A stretch of DNA of 64,000 nucleotides, taken from positions 1,309,537 through 1,373,536 of the forward strand of contig JAHNZQ020003146.1 of assembly GCA_019155205.2 (NCBI GenBank). Reading direction: 5' to 3'. Both the position numbers and the translations under genes were made by a program. Source of the DNA: Gracilaria vermiculophylla (Eukaryota > Rhodophyta > Florideophyceae > Gracilariales > Gracilariaceae). The notes beneath the pieces were generated by a model that was given only the letters and a program-made list of their open reading frames with translations, ran no database searches and had not been told where the DNA came from. Of the stretch, positions 39,374-50,646 are shown piece by piece; the stretch's first letter is position 1, and the number at the start of each line of letters is the position of its first letter.

Positions 39374-42300
39374 TCATACCCATGGAGACCACCCAGGAAA
39401 GACCGAGCTGAGGACATGAAAAGCACGAGCTTCGTCAATAAGACGAGCAACATGAGCTTCTACCGACAATCGCTCTGTGCCTTCGAGACCATCAAGTTTT
39501 TCTGATATTCTTGACATTGCTCGCTGTGCATCGCGACTACCGTTCACATCTCTATCCACTTTCCTTGCTACGGCATCAGCCGCGGAATCTGGAAAAGATG
39601 TTGAGCTTCCACCATCTTCAAACAGTTTGAGGCTGCCTTCCTGCATGGCTTGTTGCTCTTTAAGGATTTCCACCGGTGTGAGTGCCCAGGTAAACATCGG
39701 GTCGTGCAGGAGAACGTCTATGACGGTCAACAACACATCCTTGTTTTGCCGTAATATTTGTAGAGTAGCCTCGCATGATCTTCGAAATACCCCTTCCACA
39801 CCGGCAATCCCAAACCCATCAACGATATCTCTAGTGAGGCGAAATGGCATCAATTCGGGAACTGGCAAAAGCTGTCCTTGTTCAAACGCTACCCCAAAGT
39901 CAATATGAACGACTTCTGCTGTACGTACATCCATTAAAATATTTGAAAGATGTCTGTCCCCGATTCCAAGAATGAAACCTACAATGCTCATTACCGCAAC
40001 AGATCTTGAGTAATTCAACTGGTGCTGGAACCATTCCTGAGGGTCCGGCCATTGCTCAACGAAAAAATGACGAAACACTGGTTGGAACTTTGGCCATGCT
40101 GATTTTAAGAACTTCTGCACTCTCTGAATATCCCGACGTCCGTTATATTTGTACTCCTTGAACGCCCTTTCTTGAATAGCAGCATGTTTCAGGTCTCTTG
40201 GCCGGTATCTTTCATGAAGAGATTTGCGAACTACACGTTGCCCTCCGATCACTGATTTTTCGATAAGCACATCTTTTAGCTGCATGGTGTTGTCTACGAA
40301 CTGCAGTATACCAGAGAAAGGCGATAAAGGTACAATTCTGTACGTACGGACAGAGAGATTTCGAGTGGATGCTTGGCCGTCGTTTTGAAGAAGTTTGTTC
40401 ACAAGCATGAACATTTGTTCCATAACGGCATCCCCACGTAAATCATCTTTTCCCTTGACGAGCTGTGGGTATCGATGGCCATCGGAACCAATGCAAACTA
40501 TACTCAAGGGTCTGCTTAAACCCGCGCATACTGTTGCATAGCGCTCAAAACTATGAATATGCGGGATATCTTCCAGATGATCCCCTGCGCAAATTGGAAG
40601 AGGAACGGTCGGAACAGGAACATTTTTCAGCGTTCCCACTCTCATAACGGGGTATGATTTCATGTCTAATCGCTTTCCTTGTTGTTTCGATGCATGGTCG
40701 ATTTCGGACAGTGCAATGTAGGCATCACTGATCAGTCTCATTTCCAACACCGTAGATCCGTGTTGACGTTGAAGGTTGTTTAGGATTTCTTCTGCCGCTT
40801 CCTTTTTGTCCTTGTCTCCTTTATAAAACGCGGAGTATTTCTCATCGGTGGCACATCCTCTTGTAGAATTTGTTAGCGCAAGAAGTTGCCATAAGCAATG
40901 TGCCGGAAAATCTGTAGCCATCGAGGTGATAGTATCAGTCAACGTGGATTGAAATAGATTTATACCAAGTCTCTCGGAGGCGTTTAATCGGGATATGAGT
41001 TGAGGGGCGAGGGGTAGTAATTTTGAAACAGGAACATCGATGCACTTGTTTCTAGGCGTTGACTTAGCTGTGCTGTTGATTAATGCAGCAGAAATAGTAT
41101 CCCTCATTGCACCTGAATCCAACCAGATTGCAACCAATCTGAAAGCTACTTTCAGATCTTGGCTTGTTCCCTCTCGAAGGCAGGCAGCAAAGTGCTTGCA
41201 GGCTAGCAGTTGCCATTTTCGATGGGTATTATTAAGCTTCTCTAACCGTTCTCTTTCTATCCGTGCCTTCCTTTGCTCATTATAGATTAAACCGTCCAGT
41301 TCTCGAGAAAGTTTATTGCCCGAGGTCATTTGGGACCGAGAGGAGCGAGACCGCTTGTTTGCCTTCACGGTTTTCTTTGTTATCAGTCCTCCTTCTTTCA
41401 CCTCTTTCATTTCTTCAACTTTATCCTCCGTGTTTTTGAGTGCTAGCCGTATCTCTTCATATGTTCTACTTTTCTTGTAGAGATCAATGTTTCTTAGTTG
41501 CTCGTTCGCGAATGAAGCCATCGCCAAGTGAACACGAGCTGTAAGTTTTCGATTGCTTTGGGCTTCTTGTGCTGCAGCTAAACAACTTTCGAGATACAGT
41601 CTGTACAAATCCATTGGCTCATGAGTTCTCATGTCTAACGACCAGACGGCAGCTAAGGTGCACGCCTCAACCCGAAGAAACTGTAAAAGAGGATCCGCCA
41701 TACTAATTGGGGTCCATGTAAGACACTGATATGTGACTTCTTCCTCACATTCGTTGACTGCTCGACGCTCTTCGTACTTTCCGTATAGGTCGTTTGTTAT
41801 GATACTTTTCACCGCATCCAAAGCCTGCTTTCTACAGCATGCGTCATGATTGGAATACCATCTTAGCCGAGCGTTTTGTAGCCTCCACGCCGCACTTTTC
41901 GATCTCCCAGCCTCATCCAAAAACGCTGTTCGTGTGTTTCCAAGACAAGAAGCTGCCCGAGCCCAACAACCAGCACCTCCCTCAGAAAATACACGAGCAG
42001 AAGAGGCCGCAGCCGCAAGAGCGATATCCGACTTTCTTCCAAGACATCGAAACAGTACTGCGGGGATTTCTGCCGTTAAACTATTCGCATCGAATGCCTT
42101 CATTAGAGGAAAAAATTTATCATCGTCTTGAGGTGCTTGGGTGTTCAACAATCGAAGAAGCAGTTCAGTGTCCTTTCGATCGTTGCTTGAGTCATCTTCA
42201 GAACTGTTTTTACCGCTGTGACCATCACGAAGTCGAATCGACCTCAGCGTACTCTTCTCATACGGAAACTTTTGTTCCCCTGGTTCCTGGTTGATACTTG

Positions 42301-45300
42301 TACCAGTTTTACTCTGTATCGCAATTGGAAATTTGACATCTGGACTTGGAAGATGTCGTTCAGAGGCCTGTCCATCGAGGAAATCCATAACTCTGAGCTT
42401 AGAAGCGAGTCGATGCACGCCGGTGACCGAAACAGAAGCAGCATCCGCAACCAAATTAATGACGAGAGAAGTCATTGCATTCGATATAGTCTCATGTACA
42501 TCGTCGTATCTTTTTGTCGTAACGGAGCGCAATGTTTCATGGATGGATTCGTGAAATCCTTTTCCACCGGATCTCGCACCTCCAGCCCAATAACTTTGCG
42601 GATTCAGAGGTTTCGGGGATTCCCATTGCTGCAATTTCCAAGCAGCGGCATATCGCATATCATTAAGTTGAGCAATATAGTCATGTTGCTTCCGAAGAGA
42701 AAGTTTACTTCCCCCACGAAAATTGGCCGCAAATCTTTGTCGGAGATCCTCCCAGTAGGCGCACGCAACATCCAAAGTCCCCAATCCAGTAAAGCATCTG
42801 AACTTCTGTACTTCACGTCTGAGGTCAATAGACAATTGATTGCTAGTGGATCCGCTTCCGCAGCCTTCAACTTTGGAGTCCATAGCACCACTGCCTGAAC
42901 AAAAATGTTCTACAGGCACTTCCAGAGCTCCTAGCGCGGAAGCCCATTCATGATTACTGGTGGCAATGTTAGCGACCAGCGTTGTCATGTCTTTGCCTGA
43001 GTTGAACGAGGATCTACAATCTGGCTCACTCACGTGATTCATTGCTTCATGCACTACAGGAATCACACTTGCTCTTACGTCATTGATTTCCTTTTCAAGA
43101 AAAGCATTTTCATCTGAAATGGATGACTTCTCTCTCTTCGGTCTTGGTGGACGGCAAAGCTCCATATGGGCCTCTTTTTGATTAATGTGTAATTGTGCAA
43201 AGCGAATAGCAGAGAAATAAGCTTTGCTGCTGAGCGCAGAAGACGCCACTTCGTCGTATGGAATCTCAAAGACATAATAGCATGGGTAAGCTCTATTTGT
43301 CTTTTCAAACCAATGCGAAACACCATCTTTGAATGTTACTGCAAGTCCAATTTGGCACAAAACATCCAAAGCATGAATAAAAAGGCGGCGCAATGATATC
43401 GGGGCGGCAGGGTTGTTCAAAACATATCTTCTCAGCAAATCACTGACAATGGAAAGACGGTTTGTGTCTAGATCGCATATTGTGTCCATAAGAAGATACG
43501 GCATCAACCGAGATGACACTTCGTACGACGAAAAACAAACCGGTGAAAGCGCCTGCATTTCCTTCGACCGGCATTTCCTTGCGAAAGCTGCACAGAATGT
43601 TCGCAGCCACTTATCCTGGCCGTGTTGATTTGTAAAATCATTGGAGCCACAAGACCAGAGGCGGACGTCTGTTATATCTGGAAGTACTTCAATCGAAATC
43701 CTATCTCCATGTAAAGGGTCATAGAGAGCACTATCTACTTCTAATTTTGCTGAATCCATAGTTCGATCAATGCCAAGAGAAAACGACATAGCTTCAAGGC
43801 GACTGCGGTTTGAGCTCAGAATGGAACGACCCTCTCCGGTTCGCAAAACTTCTTTTAAAGTTCTAAAAGCCATTTGGGCTCGGATTGGGGTTCCAGAACT
43901 CAGTACATCTTGAAGCAAGAATATACTCATCTGCATCCCGCTTCCCACGTCTTCGTATTTGCCAAACAATGATCTTGCTGGAATCTTAGGAGAAAAATTC
44001 TGACTTGAAAAGATTGGTGTAGAACAAAGTTCTAGGAGCCCCAATTTGCTCAAAAGTTTTGCTGACTCTTGTAGAATGGTGTTTCGAAGCTTTGCATCAG
44101 ATGAATCAGTCTGAAGGAATGGATGAGAGTTTAATCGAAAACAACCCAGTTTGTCAGAACAGAACACTTGGCCATGATTAATAGCGTAGGTAACATCTAT
44201 CACGCATGAAATTACTTCAGAGACACGACGAGCAGTTGTGCATTCCATGCCGCAGCTTCTGAACCACGCTTCGGCTCTTAGCCTTCGAGATATCTGGCTC
44301 AGCACCTGGTCGTTGAGTTCCGAATTTATTTCTTGCAATGAAGCAAGGAACGCGGGAGATACAAGTGATTTTTGAACCTTGAACATTCCACGGAAACGGT
44401 TGAGTGCATTCAAAGCTTTCTTCAATGGTTCACCGCCAGACTCAGCATCCAAATGTTTCTTTGCAGAGAGGTATAACACTTGAACATGATCGACTCGTTT
44501 ATGTTTCGGAAAGGGACCGTTTGCTAAAATCACAGACCATGCCTTCAATTGTTCGCAGCAGGAGACCAGTCCTTTCAGAGCGTTAGAGACAATCGATTTA
44601 TGTTCTTCTGTACTTACCGAATCGCAAGAAATGAGCAGCGCAACCATGACCGGAGATACAGTCTTGAGCAATTCGTAGAGACCACGTTCTTGCGACGAGC
44701 TCAGTTGAGAGAGGTGCTCAGATACGTCAGAATCTGAAGTTAATTCAGTTTCCGAAAATGAGAAGTTTGGCTGTTCATAATGCAACTTAGGCAGCTTATT
44801 CTGCACGTCCAGTAACAACCAGGCAGCGTCCCGAACTGTTTCTGGGTGCTCAAAACCTCTCGCTATAAGCCTGTAGAAAATCTTTCTCTCATTCACTGAC
44901 TTCGTCAGTAGGGAAGTGCTTATCATTCTCCATATGACCCCAACACAAAAAAATGCATCTCGCCGGTTTTGAGCGGGTTGATGCTGCGGAACTCCAACTA
45001 GAAAACGGGATACGGTGAGTAAAACATGCAGCAAAGTACAACTCTTCTTTTGGCATTCTCCTGCAAAGGCACGGAAGTCATTGGCAATAACTCTTCCAGT
45101 TTTTTCGATTCGAACTTCGGCAAAGATTGATCCCCTTAGAACATCTCTACCCATGATGAAGAGCTCGGAGTTCGCTTTATAGAGTTGATTAATTGAAAGA
45201 GCTATAACAAGTGGATCATATAACGGAGGTTTCAACTTTGTTGAATCTCGAACAAAGCCTAGATCTTTTTCAATCTTACCAATGCGACCTTTCAACTCCA

Positions 45301-48300
45301 CGCCGTCGATGGTTTTCGTATGTATACTTCTGAGAAGTCTCTCCACGACAGACTCATTGTTTCTACTGATTAGCAACTTCGACCTTCCTTCCATGCATGC
45401 ATCAATGGCTTTCCATAGCTTACGACCTGCCTCATGCATAGAGTCAACAAAGTGCATCGGATAAATTAGCGAAAACGAAGGTACATTATTCGAGAGCAAT
45501 ACGGTCGTTGAAGTCTCGAGATCGTCTGCTAACTTTGATAAGAGCTTAAGTTGCGAGACATTTTCTGGACTCTCGTGGATGAGGAAGTATGGAATGAGAA
45601 GGCTTTGGTGTTCCCTAATCCAGTCATAGAGTATACCTTCTTTGTGGTGATTACAGTCAAGAAGAAGAAAAACGGGGAACGTGTGCATCCTGTCGACAGC
45701 ATCACGATTGCAAAGCCATTTGTGGAGAGTGACTCGTGAAAAAAGTTGAAATAGACGTTTGGGGCTTGCATATCCACCAGCAACACATAGTCTTAGTATC
45801 CCAAAGTACGCTACTGTTCCAAGTCTAGAATTTTTGGAGACTCTCTCGAATAACTCCACATAAAAAAAAGGAATCAATGACTCTTGGGCGATTACTGATT
45901 CGGTCAAAGTTAAGATCGAAGTACATCCTTTGGATGTAGATCCAAGTGGCAAAAAAGAGTCATTGATTCTAGTGTGAGCGTCATATTCTTCTTTCTGTAA
46001 GTCCCATTGCGCTTGAGCCTGTTCTTCAGATTCTTGAGAGGGAACGTTTGAATTGTGAAGAATGCATGGAACAGAATTATCCACACAGCTCGAAATTTCT
46101 GGCAAGAAGCTTTTTACAAACATTTCCATGTCCACAACTGTTTTAAAATGGAGGCTCTTCAATAGATTGGGAAACAATCGTGCAGCGAGTAGCCGGACAC
46201 TTCCATCCGGATCCGATAAGAATTTGAGTATGGCCTTCTTCGTTGAGTTTAGCAATTTGCTGATATCAGACACCTTCGTCTCAACTTGACCGGAATGGAC
46301 AAAGTTTTCGAAGCAACGTGATACTAATTCCATAAATGCCACTCCAGTTCTTAGATAACAAGCTCTTACAGCTCGCGGCATTCGAAATGCATGCTTCGAT
46401 CTGAAATGATCGACATTGCTCATGATCCCTGAAAGCAGTCGTGGAAGCACGCAATATGCGGTATCTGATGGATGCTTGAGTCTCTGCAAAACGTCGTCTT
46501 CTCCACAACGCAGTATGAAGACTCGACTGTATTCTAGATATATAATTCGGGCAATTTCTAGCCTTTGCGGAACTGGATAATGATTTCGCTCTTGAATACC
46601 AAATGACTTTGCATATAAATGCGTATACCTGTGTGATATATCTTCGGCTTCCTTCCAAATACTCCCAATCCTACTGATATCTTCTCCCACCGTAAGTACA
46701 GCGGAAATTGATCCGATGGCCAACAAAATGCTCCAGACACACTTTCTCATTCCTAAAAAGTCATTGCTGAACATGTCAGAGAGCAAACTACTTCTCTCAA
46801 ATCTGTCGGGGCTAGCCATTAACTGAACATCATTAATTGATTTGAGTCCTTCTTCAAAAATCTCCTTAGTTTCTTTTGCAACCTCACGATTCTCATGAAT
46901 TAGAAAATGAATGAGGCGTGTTGCTTTCTGTACGGCACTCATCGACCAGCAACTCGTAAGGTCACATAAATCTCCAAAAGGGTTGGAAGCAGCTGACTGC
47001 AATGGCGCTAACTTCTGAACAAACTCATTCGAATCATCGGAGCTGTAACACTTGTCCTCAAGGCTTTCTTCCCTCGGGATGCTTCCCATTTCTGTTCGAG
47101 CTACATGTCTTGGAGTCCTTTCTTCAAAACAATGTGCTTCAGTTTGTTCAATATTGGCATGCACGCGCCTCCTCTTTCGAATGGACGACTCCCCTTCCAT
47201 ACGCCTTTTGAAGCTATGAGATGAGATGTAATCATCAGACTCTGCTGTTTTCACGATCTCCTTCATTCGCTTTTCCGCCGCATGCATGATTTGCTCGCTA
47301 AAGTTTCGCCCCATGGATTTGATTGATTGCAAAATGGTTTTACCAAGCTCAGCATAACCGACTCCATTACGGATTAATGATTTCCGCTTTGATTCTGTTT
47401 CAATGTGCTGCATTAGTGGTACTAATACTGACATCATTGATTCAGTTAGATCCGAATGTAATATTAAAAGAAATGAACTGGTAAGACACAGCCTTCGGAG
47501 AAGCAATACCAGTAAATTTTTGAGCTTTGTGATTGCACTGGTTTCTTGTTCGCAAGCATCATAGCTTGACAATAACAAGCCGAGCTCTAGACCTTGCAAA
47601 AAATAGGTGCTTAAAACAATAACCCATTTGATGCCACGGACTGCATCACCTTCAGTATCGAAACATTTCTCACATGTTTCCTCGTCGATAATGTCCAAAT
47701 TACCAATGTCGTAAGAAGCTGAAATCTTATCACGTGAATCGTTGGAGGGCGTTGTAGACTCTCTCATCAAGGAGTTACAAATCTTTCGTAAAAATGATGC
47801 TTCCAGTAATCGAGTTGTCTTGGGATCGACGGGAAAGTGATTTCCGCGAACCCTTCGGATCTCCTGTCTTCTACCCCTTAAAGAACCCGTTGGGGCTTCG
47901 TTTAAAACATGCAGAAACGACATTATATTGTGCATTTGGGGTAGTTTATCATTCCACATTTGCATAGCTTGCCCAAGATCGACGCACATTTGAGGACCAT
48001 TGCCAGATATGCTATGCCCGTCTACATTCAAAGAAAAAAAGGCATTCAAGTAAAATAAGTTGTCCATGTCATATGGTGCGTCATGAATATCTTTGAGATG
48101 AGGCTGGTGAAATGATTGAACCATGAGACAGCCTCCACGTGATAATCCTAGAACAGCGCAAGAGACATTCATGAGACGTTCAGAAGAACGCTCACATTGA
48201 ATGCTTTCAATCTCACATGCAGCGAGTAGATGGTCTAGCATTTGCTTTCTAAGATCTGTACCGCTGTATTCAGGCAGACCGTTCGTAGCTATTACATTCC

Positions 48301-50020
48301 GAAGGTACTCCAATTCACCGCAGGATGGCTTTTCGTTGTTTTCAGTGATTTTCGAAAACGGATATTGCAACCTCCCACTGCCATCATCAGCCGTTCTCGG
48401 GAATACAAAAGAAGATGGCCCGAACAATAAGCCGTGATGAAGGATGCTAAGCGTGTGAACAAGGGAATCATACCAGTCGTGAGAGACATCTCTAGCGCTG
48501 AAATCGACCCTTGAGGTTCTCTGACTTTTTGCCCTTGAGGCATGATTCCATAACTCTTTGTAGACGTGTTGCCATATCCTAAGATCGCACTCACCCTCAA
48601 GGTTCCCTTCAATCTTTTGCGTTAACTGACAAACAGCTTGTATGGTTCTCGAAACCCATCTGATCACTTCACCGTACTTGGTCTCTCTCATGAACAATTT
48701 CTCTTTCAATATAGCTGTGATGGTCAACACAAGATCTGCTATCTGATTCTGAAGCTCATCACAACGAACTAGAATCGAAGTTCCAATCTTCAATACTCTA
48801 CGAGATACAATGGAGTGTGTCACTCTTAGCCACACTATCAAATGCCCCTTCTGTTCTGGGGATGATCTTATAAAATCTACGCATTCGGCAAGAGAGAAAA
48901 CAGTAGCAGCGGTAATGACAAAGTTCTCTCTAATGTCTAAGCCTGCCCTCCGTACGGCAGATGAGCTCTGATCCTTTAGATCAGAGACGAAACGACGACG
49001 AAGAGCGTCCTTAAGTTCGCCATGGTTTGGAGTTAAAAGTATTAAAACCTTTGCCAACGAAACCGCCGGTTCGTGATATTTTCTATCCGTCCAGCAGCTT
49101 AGAATAGGTTTCAAACTGACGTTTATGATTGAAGTGAGCGCAGAGCTGCCGATGAAAGTGACAGCATGGTTTTGAAGAAGTTGCGTTAGTGCTAGAAAAC
49201 TTGTAGCCTGCAGTTCGCGAGCTTCCCTTCGGGGGATGGAGTCTGCGATGACGAGCATCAGACAGCAACGTTCACATATCATTGCAAAAGAGTAATCACC
49301 ACCCCGCATTTTGCTTGTAGAAACACCGCGAGTGCCCTGAGTTAGAATGTCATATGACGGAACAGGCTTTGATAGAAGTTGAAGCACTTTCGATGCGATG
49401 TTGGTAACAACTTGTGATTTACGATGCATTGGCCCCCTGCCAGTGAGTTGCTCAAAGCATACATCAACCCATAATCGGATGTATTTGGGCGTAAGCATGG
49501 CGCGATTCGCTTCATCCTCAAGTATGTCTTTGACCAACTGCCATACTTGATCAGCAATGATTGAACGGAGCGTGGGTTCAGCGAGCCATTCATGAGAAAA
49601 GTACAAAAAGACAGGAGTAATATGGCGAATTACTCCAGACGGTCCATACCGAATTGCATTGGTGATAACAGAGCGTAAACATGTCATGTACTCTGGCTTC
49701 AGCGATGCTACACCGGATCTTGACACGGACTTGGCATTCTTTGCCTCTGTGCACGCCTTATCAACTGCGTCTACGACAATACTGGTAAGTTCGGCCCAGG
49801 CCAAAACCACAGTTTCTGAGTCGTCGTCTTGCTGAGTTCTTTTCATCATTTCCACTCTCGACGCCCCAGTAAGAGCATGGATGACGGACTTCTTTGACAA
49901 CAGCTCATGAATAGCGGTTATAGCTTTATGGCGCTTTGTCTTGGTGCCTGTTTGTTTCTTTTCGCAGGCTCCCCATAGTACATCCACGTGCGCCCTCAAC
50001 GAGGCATGGGCGTCAAGCAT
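39374..50020 (-). CDS. ATM: ATM/Tel1-family PIKK DNA-damage kinase
   Basis: 3548 residues in a single uninterrupted frame. The C-terminus is a PI3K-like kinase domain (about residues 3130-3440) with the catalytic loop GIGDRHLSNILMD and the DFG-like HIDFGVAFEQGQLLPVPE, followed by PFRLTRDIVDGFGIAGVEGV, which is the ATM-specific form. It ends in a FATC domain (SVEAHVARLIDEARAFHV, then GWSPWV). Near the N-terminus KRHKAITAIHELLSKKSVI resembles the TAN motif of ATM/Tel1. The middle is helical-repeat (HEAT/FAT) sequence with little motif content. ATM senses DNA double-strand breaks through Mre11-Rad50-Nbs1 and phosphorylates S/T-Q sites. ATG 50020 is the first of the frame. The size is near that of human ATM (3056) but longer. 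Lack of introns over 10.6 kb is notable. Confidence 0.96.
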   Translation of the reverse strand: MLDAHASLRAHVDVLWGACEKKQTGTKTKRHKAITAIHELLSKKSVIHALTGASRVEMMKRTQQDDDSETVVLAWAELTSIVVDAVDKACTEAKNAKSVSRSGVASLKPEYMTCLRSVITNAIRYGPSGVIRHITPVFLYFSHEWLAEPTLRSIIADQVWQLVKDILEDEANRAMLTPKYIRLWVDVCFEQLTGRGPMHRKSQVVTNIASKVLQLLSKPVPSYDILTQGTRGVSTSKMRGGDYSFAMICERCCLMLVIADSIPRREARELQATSFLALTQLLQNHAVTFIGSSALTSIINVSLKPILSCWTDRKYHEPAVSLAKVLILLTPNHGELKDALRRRFVSDLKDQSSSAVRRAGLDIRENFVITAATVFSLAECVDFIRSSPEQKGHLIVWLRVTHSIVSRRVLKIGTSILVRCDELQNQIADLVLTITAILKEKLFMRETKYGEVIRWVSRTIQAVCQLTQKIEGNLEGECDLRIWQHVYKELWNHASRAKSQRTSRVDFSARDVSHDWYDSLVHTLSILHHGLLFGPSSFVFPRTADDGSGRLQYPFSKITENNEKPSCGELEYLRNVIATNGLPEYSGTDLRKQMLDHLLAACEIESIQCERSSERLMNVSCAVLGLSRGGCLMVQSFHQPHLKDIHDAPYDMDNLFYLNAFFSLNVDGHSISGNGPQMCVDLGQAMQMWNDKLPQMHNIMSFLHVLNEAPTGSLRGRRQEIRRVRGNHFPVDPKTTRLLEASFLRKICNSLMRESTTPSNDSRDKISASYDIGNLDIIDEETCEKCFDTEGDAVRGIKWVIVLSTYFLQGLELGLLLSSYDACEQETSAITKLKNLLVLLLRRLCLTSSFLLILHSDLTESMMSVLVPLMQHIETESKRKSLIRNGVGYAELGKTILQSIKSMGRNFSEQIMHAAEKRMKEIVKTAESDDYISSHSFKRRMEGESSIRKRRRVHANIEQTEAHCFEERTPRHVARTEMGSIPREESLEDKCYSSDDSNEFVQKLAPLQSAASNPFGDLCDLTSCWSMSAVQKATRLIHFLIHENREVAKETKEIFEEGLKSINDVQLMASPDRFERSSLLSDMFSNDFLGMRKCVWSILLAIGSISAVLTVGEDISRIGSIWKEAEDISHRYTHLYAKSFGIQERNHYPVPQRLEIARIIYLEYSRVFILRCGEDDVLQRLKHPSDTAYCVLPRLLSGIMSNVDHFRSKHAFRMPRAVRACYLRTGVAFMELVSRCFENFVHSGQVETKVSDISKLLNSTKKAILKFLSDPDGSVRLLAARLFPNLLKSLHFKTVVDMEMFVKSFLPEISSCVDNSVPCILHNSNVPSQESEEQAQAQWDLQKEEYDAHTRINDSFLPLGSTSKGCTSILTLTESVIAQESLIPFFYVELFERVSKNSRLGTVAYFGILRLCVAGGYASPKRLFQLFSRVTLHKWLCNRDAVDRMHTFPVFLLLDCNHHKEGILYDWIREHQSLLIPYFLIHESPENVSQLKLLSKLADDLETSTTVLLSNNVPSFSLIYPMHFVDSMHEAGRKLWKAIDACMEGRSKLLISRNNESVVERLLRSIHTKTIDGVELKGRIGKIEKDLGFVRDSTKLKPPLYDPLVIALSINQLYKANSELFIMGRDVLRGSIFAEVRIEKTGRVIANDFRAFAGECQKKSCTLLHVLLTVSRFLVGVPQHQPAQNRRDAFFCVGVIWRMISTSLLTKSVNERKIFYRLIARGFEHPETVRDAAWLLLDVQNKLPKLHYEQPNFSFSETELTSDSDVSEHLSQLSSSQERGLYELLKTVSPVMVALLISCDSVSTEEHKSIVSNALKGLVSCCEQLKAWSVILANGPFPKHKRVDHVQVLYLSAKKHLDAESGGEPLKKALNALNRFRGMFKVQKSLVSPAFLASLQEINSELNDQVLSQISRRLRAEAWFRSCGMECTTARRVSEVISCVIDVTYAINHGQVFCSDKLGCFRLNSHPFLQTDSSDAKLRNTILQESAKLLSKLGLLELCSTPIFSSQNFSPKIPARSLFGKYEDVGSGMQMSIFLLQDVLSSGTPIRAQMAFRTLKEVLRTGEGRSILSSNRSRLEAMSFSLGIDRTMDSAKLEVDSALYDPLHGDRISIEVLPDITDVRLWSCGSNDFTNQHGQDKWLRTFCAAFARKCRSKEMQALSPVCFSSYEVSSRLMPYLLMDTICDLDTNRLSIVSDLLRRYVLNNPAAPISLRRLFIHALDVLCQIGLAVTFKDGVSHWFEKTNRAYPCYYVFEIPYDEVASSALSSKAYFSAIRFAQLHINQKEAHMELCRPPRPKREKSSISDENAFLEKEINDVRASVIPVVHEAMNHVSEPDCRSSFNSGKDMTTLVANIATSNHEWASALGALEVPVEHFCSGSGAMDSKVEGCGSGSTSNQLSIDLRREVQKFRCFTGLGTLDVACAYWEDLRQRFAANFRGGSKLSLRKQHDYIAQLNDMRYAAAWKLQQWESPKPLNPQSYWAGGARSGGKGFHESIHETLRSVTTKRYDDVHETISNAMTSLVINLVADAASVSVTGVHRLASKLRVMDFLDGQASERHLPSPDVKFPIAIQSKTGTSINQEPGEQKFPYEKSTLRSIRLRDGHSGKNSSEDDSSNDRKDTELLLRLLNTQAPQDDDKFFPLMKAFDANSLTAEIPAVLFRCLGRKSDIALAAAASSARVFSEGGAGCWARAASCLGNTRTAFLDEAGRSKSAAWRLQNARLRWYSNHDACCRKQALDAVKSIITNDLYGKYEERRAVNECEEEVTYQCLTWTPISMADPLLQFLRVEACTLAAVWSLDMRTHEPMDLYRLYLESCLAAAQEAQSNRKLTARVHLAMASFANEQLRNIDLYKKSRTYEEIRLALKNTEDKVEEMKEVKEGGLITKKTVKANKRSRSSRSQMTSGNKLSRELDGLIYNEQRKARIERERLEKLNNTHRKWQLLACKHFAACLREGTSQDLKVAFRLVAIWLDSGAMRDTISAALINSTAKSTPRNKCIDVPVSKLLPLAPQLISRLNASERLGINLFQSTLTDTITSMATDFPAHCLWQLLALTNSTRGCATDEKYSAFYKGDKDKKEAAEEILNNLQRQHGSTVLEMRLISDAYIALSEIDHASKQQGKRLDMKSYPVMRVGTLKNVPVPTVPLPICAGDHLEDIPHIHSFERYATVCAGLSRPLSIVCIGSDGHRYPQLVKGKDDLRGDAVMEQMFMLVNKLLQNDGQASTRNLSVRTYRIVPLSPFSGILQFVDNTMQLKDVLIEKSVIGGQRVVRKSLHERYRPRDLKHAAIQERAFKEYKYNGRRDIQRVQKFLKSAWPKFQPVFRHFFVEQWPDPQEWFQHQLNYSRSVAVMSIVGFILGIGDRHLSNILMDVRTAEVVHIDFGVAFEQGQLLPVPELMPFRLTRDIVDGFGIAGVEGVFRRSCEATLQILRQNKDVLLTVIDVLLHDPMFTWALTPVEILKEQQAMQEGSLKLFEDGGSSTSFPDSAADAVARKVDRDVNGSRDAQRAMSRISEKLDGLEGTERLSVEAHVARLIDEARAFHVLSSVFPGWSPWV

Positions 50021-50646
50021 CTTGTGGGGAGTAAAGAACTTTCACATGGGGTGTTCAAAGGTCTGAGCACAGTTGGTAGCAAAGAGGACCAGCAAGTTGC
50101 TATGAGAAAAGGAAAGTCTCGACAAGATAGGCGAAGACGATGACGTCAAACGGAGCTGATGGTTGTGAGCTATGCCCGTTTTGGGACGAAGGGCACCCGT
50201 TCCGACCTGGGCGGCCGACTATGCAACCAGTGATCGGAAACGCGGATCCCTTCGGTGTGACGGGATCCGACGTGACATAATCACGATGTTAATTAAATCA
50301 AATATCCCACTGACGTTTTCGTGTTGGGCCGAGAATTGGCATCATTTGTATGAACCTTCAACGGGGGGGGGGGCTCTGCCTCCCACATTTTCTTAAACAG
50401 GTTGCGACGGTAATCCAGGTAGCTAGCGCCTAGTGCGACGGTGCCCTCCGGAGTGCCCCAGGTGCTTGATCGCCTTGACCACCGACCATATCTTGCCCTG
50501 AGTCACACGCCACACGCCAGCAAGTCCTATGTTTGAAGTCATAACTCAGCTTTCTTTGGCAGTCTGTGAAACCCAATCAATTCGTTTCACATCCGAAGAA
50601 CAACTGGGAAAACAAGCACACAGGCGTCCTCACAACGCAAAGCGTC
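50021..50646. promoter_or_regulatory. Divergent promoter region, ATM / p24
   Basis: About 0.63 kb between two divergent ATGs. It contains a short poly-G run near 50359-50371 and CCGATCCG-type GC-rich parts. No TATA box was seen. Confidence 0.4.
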
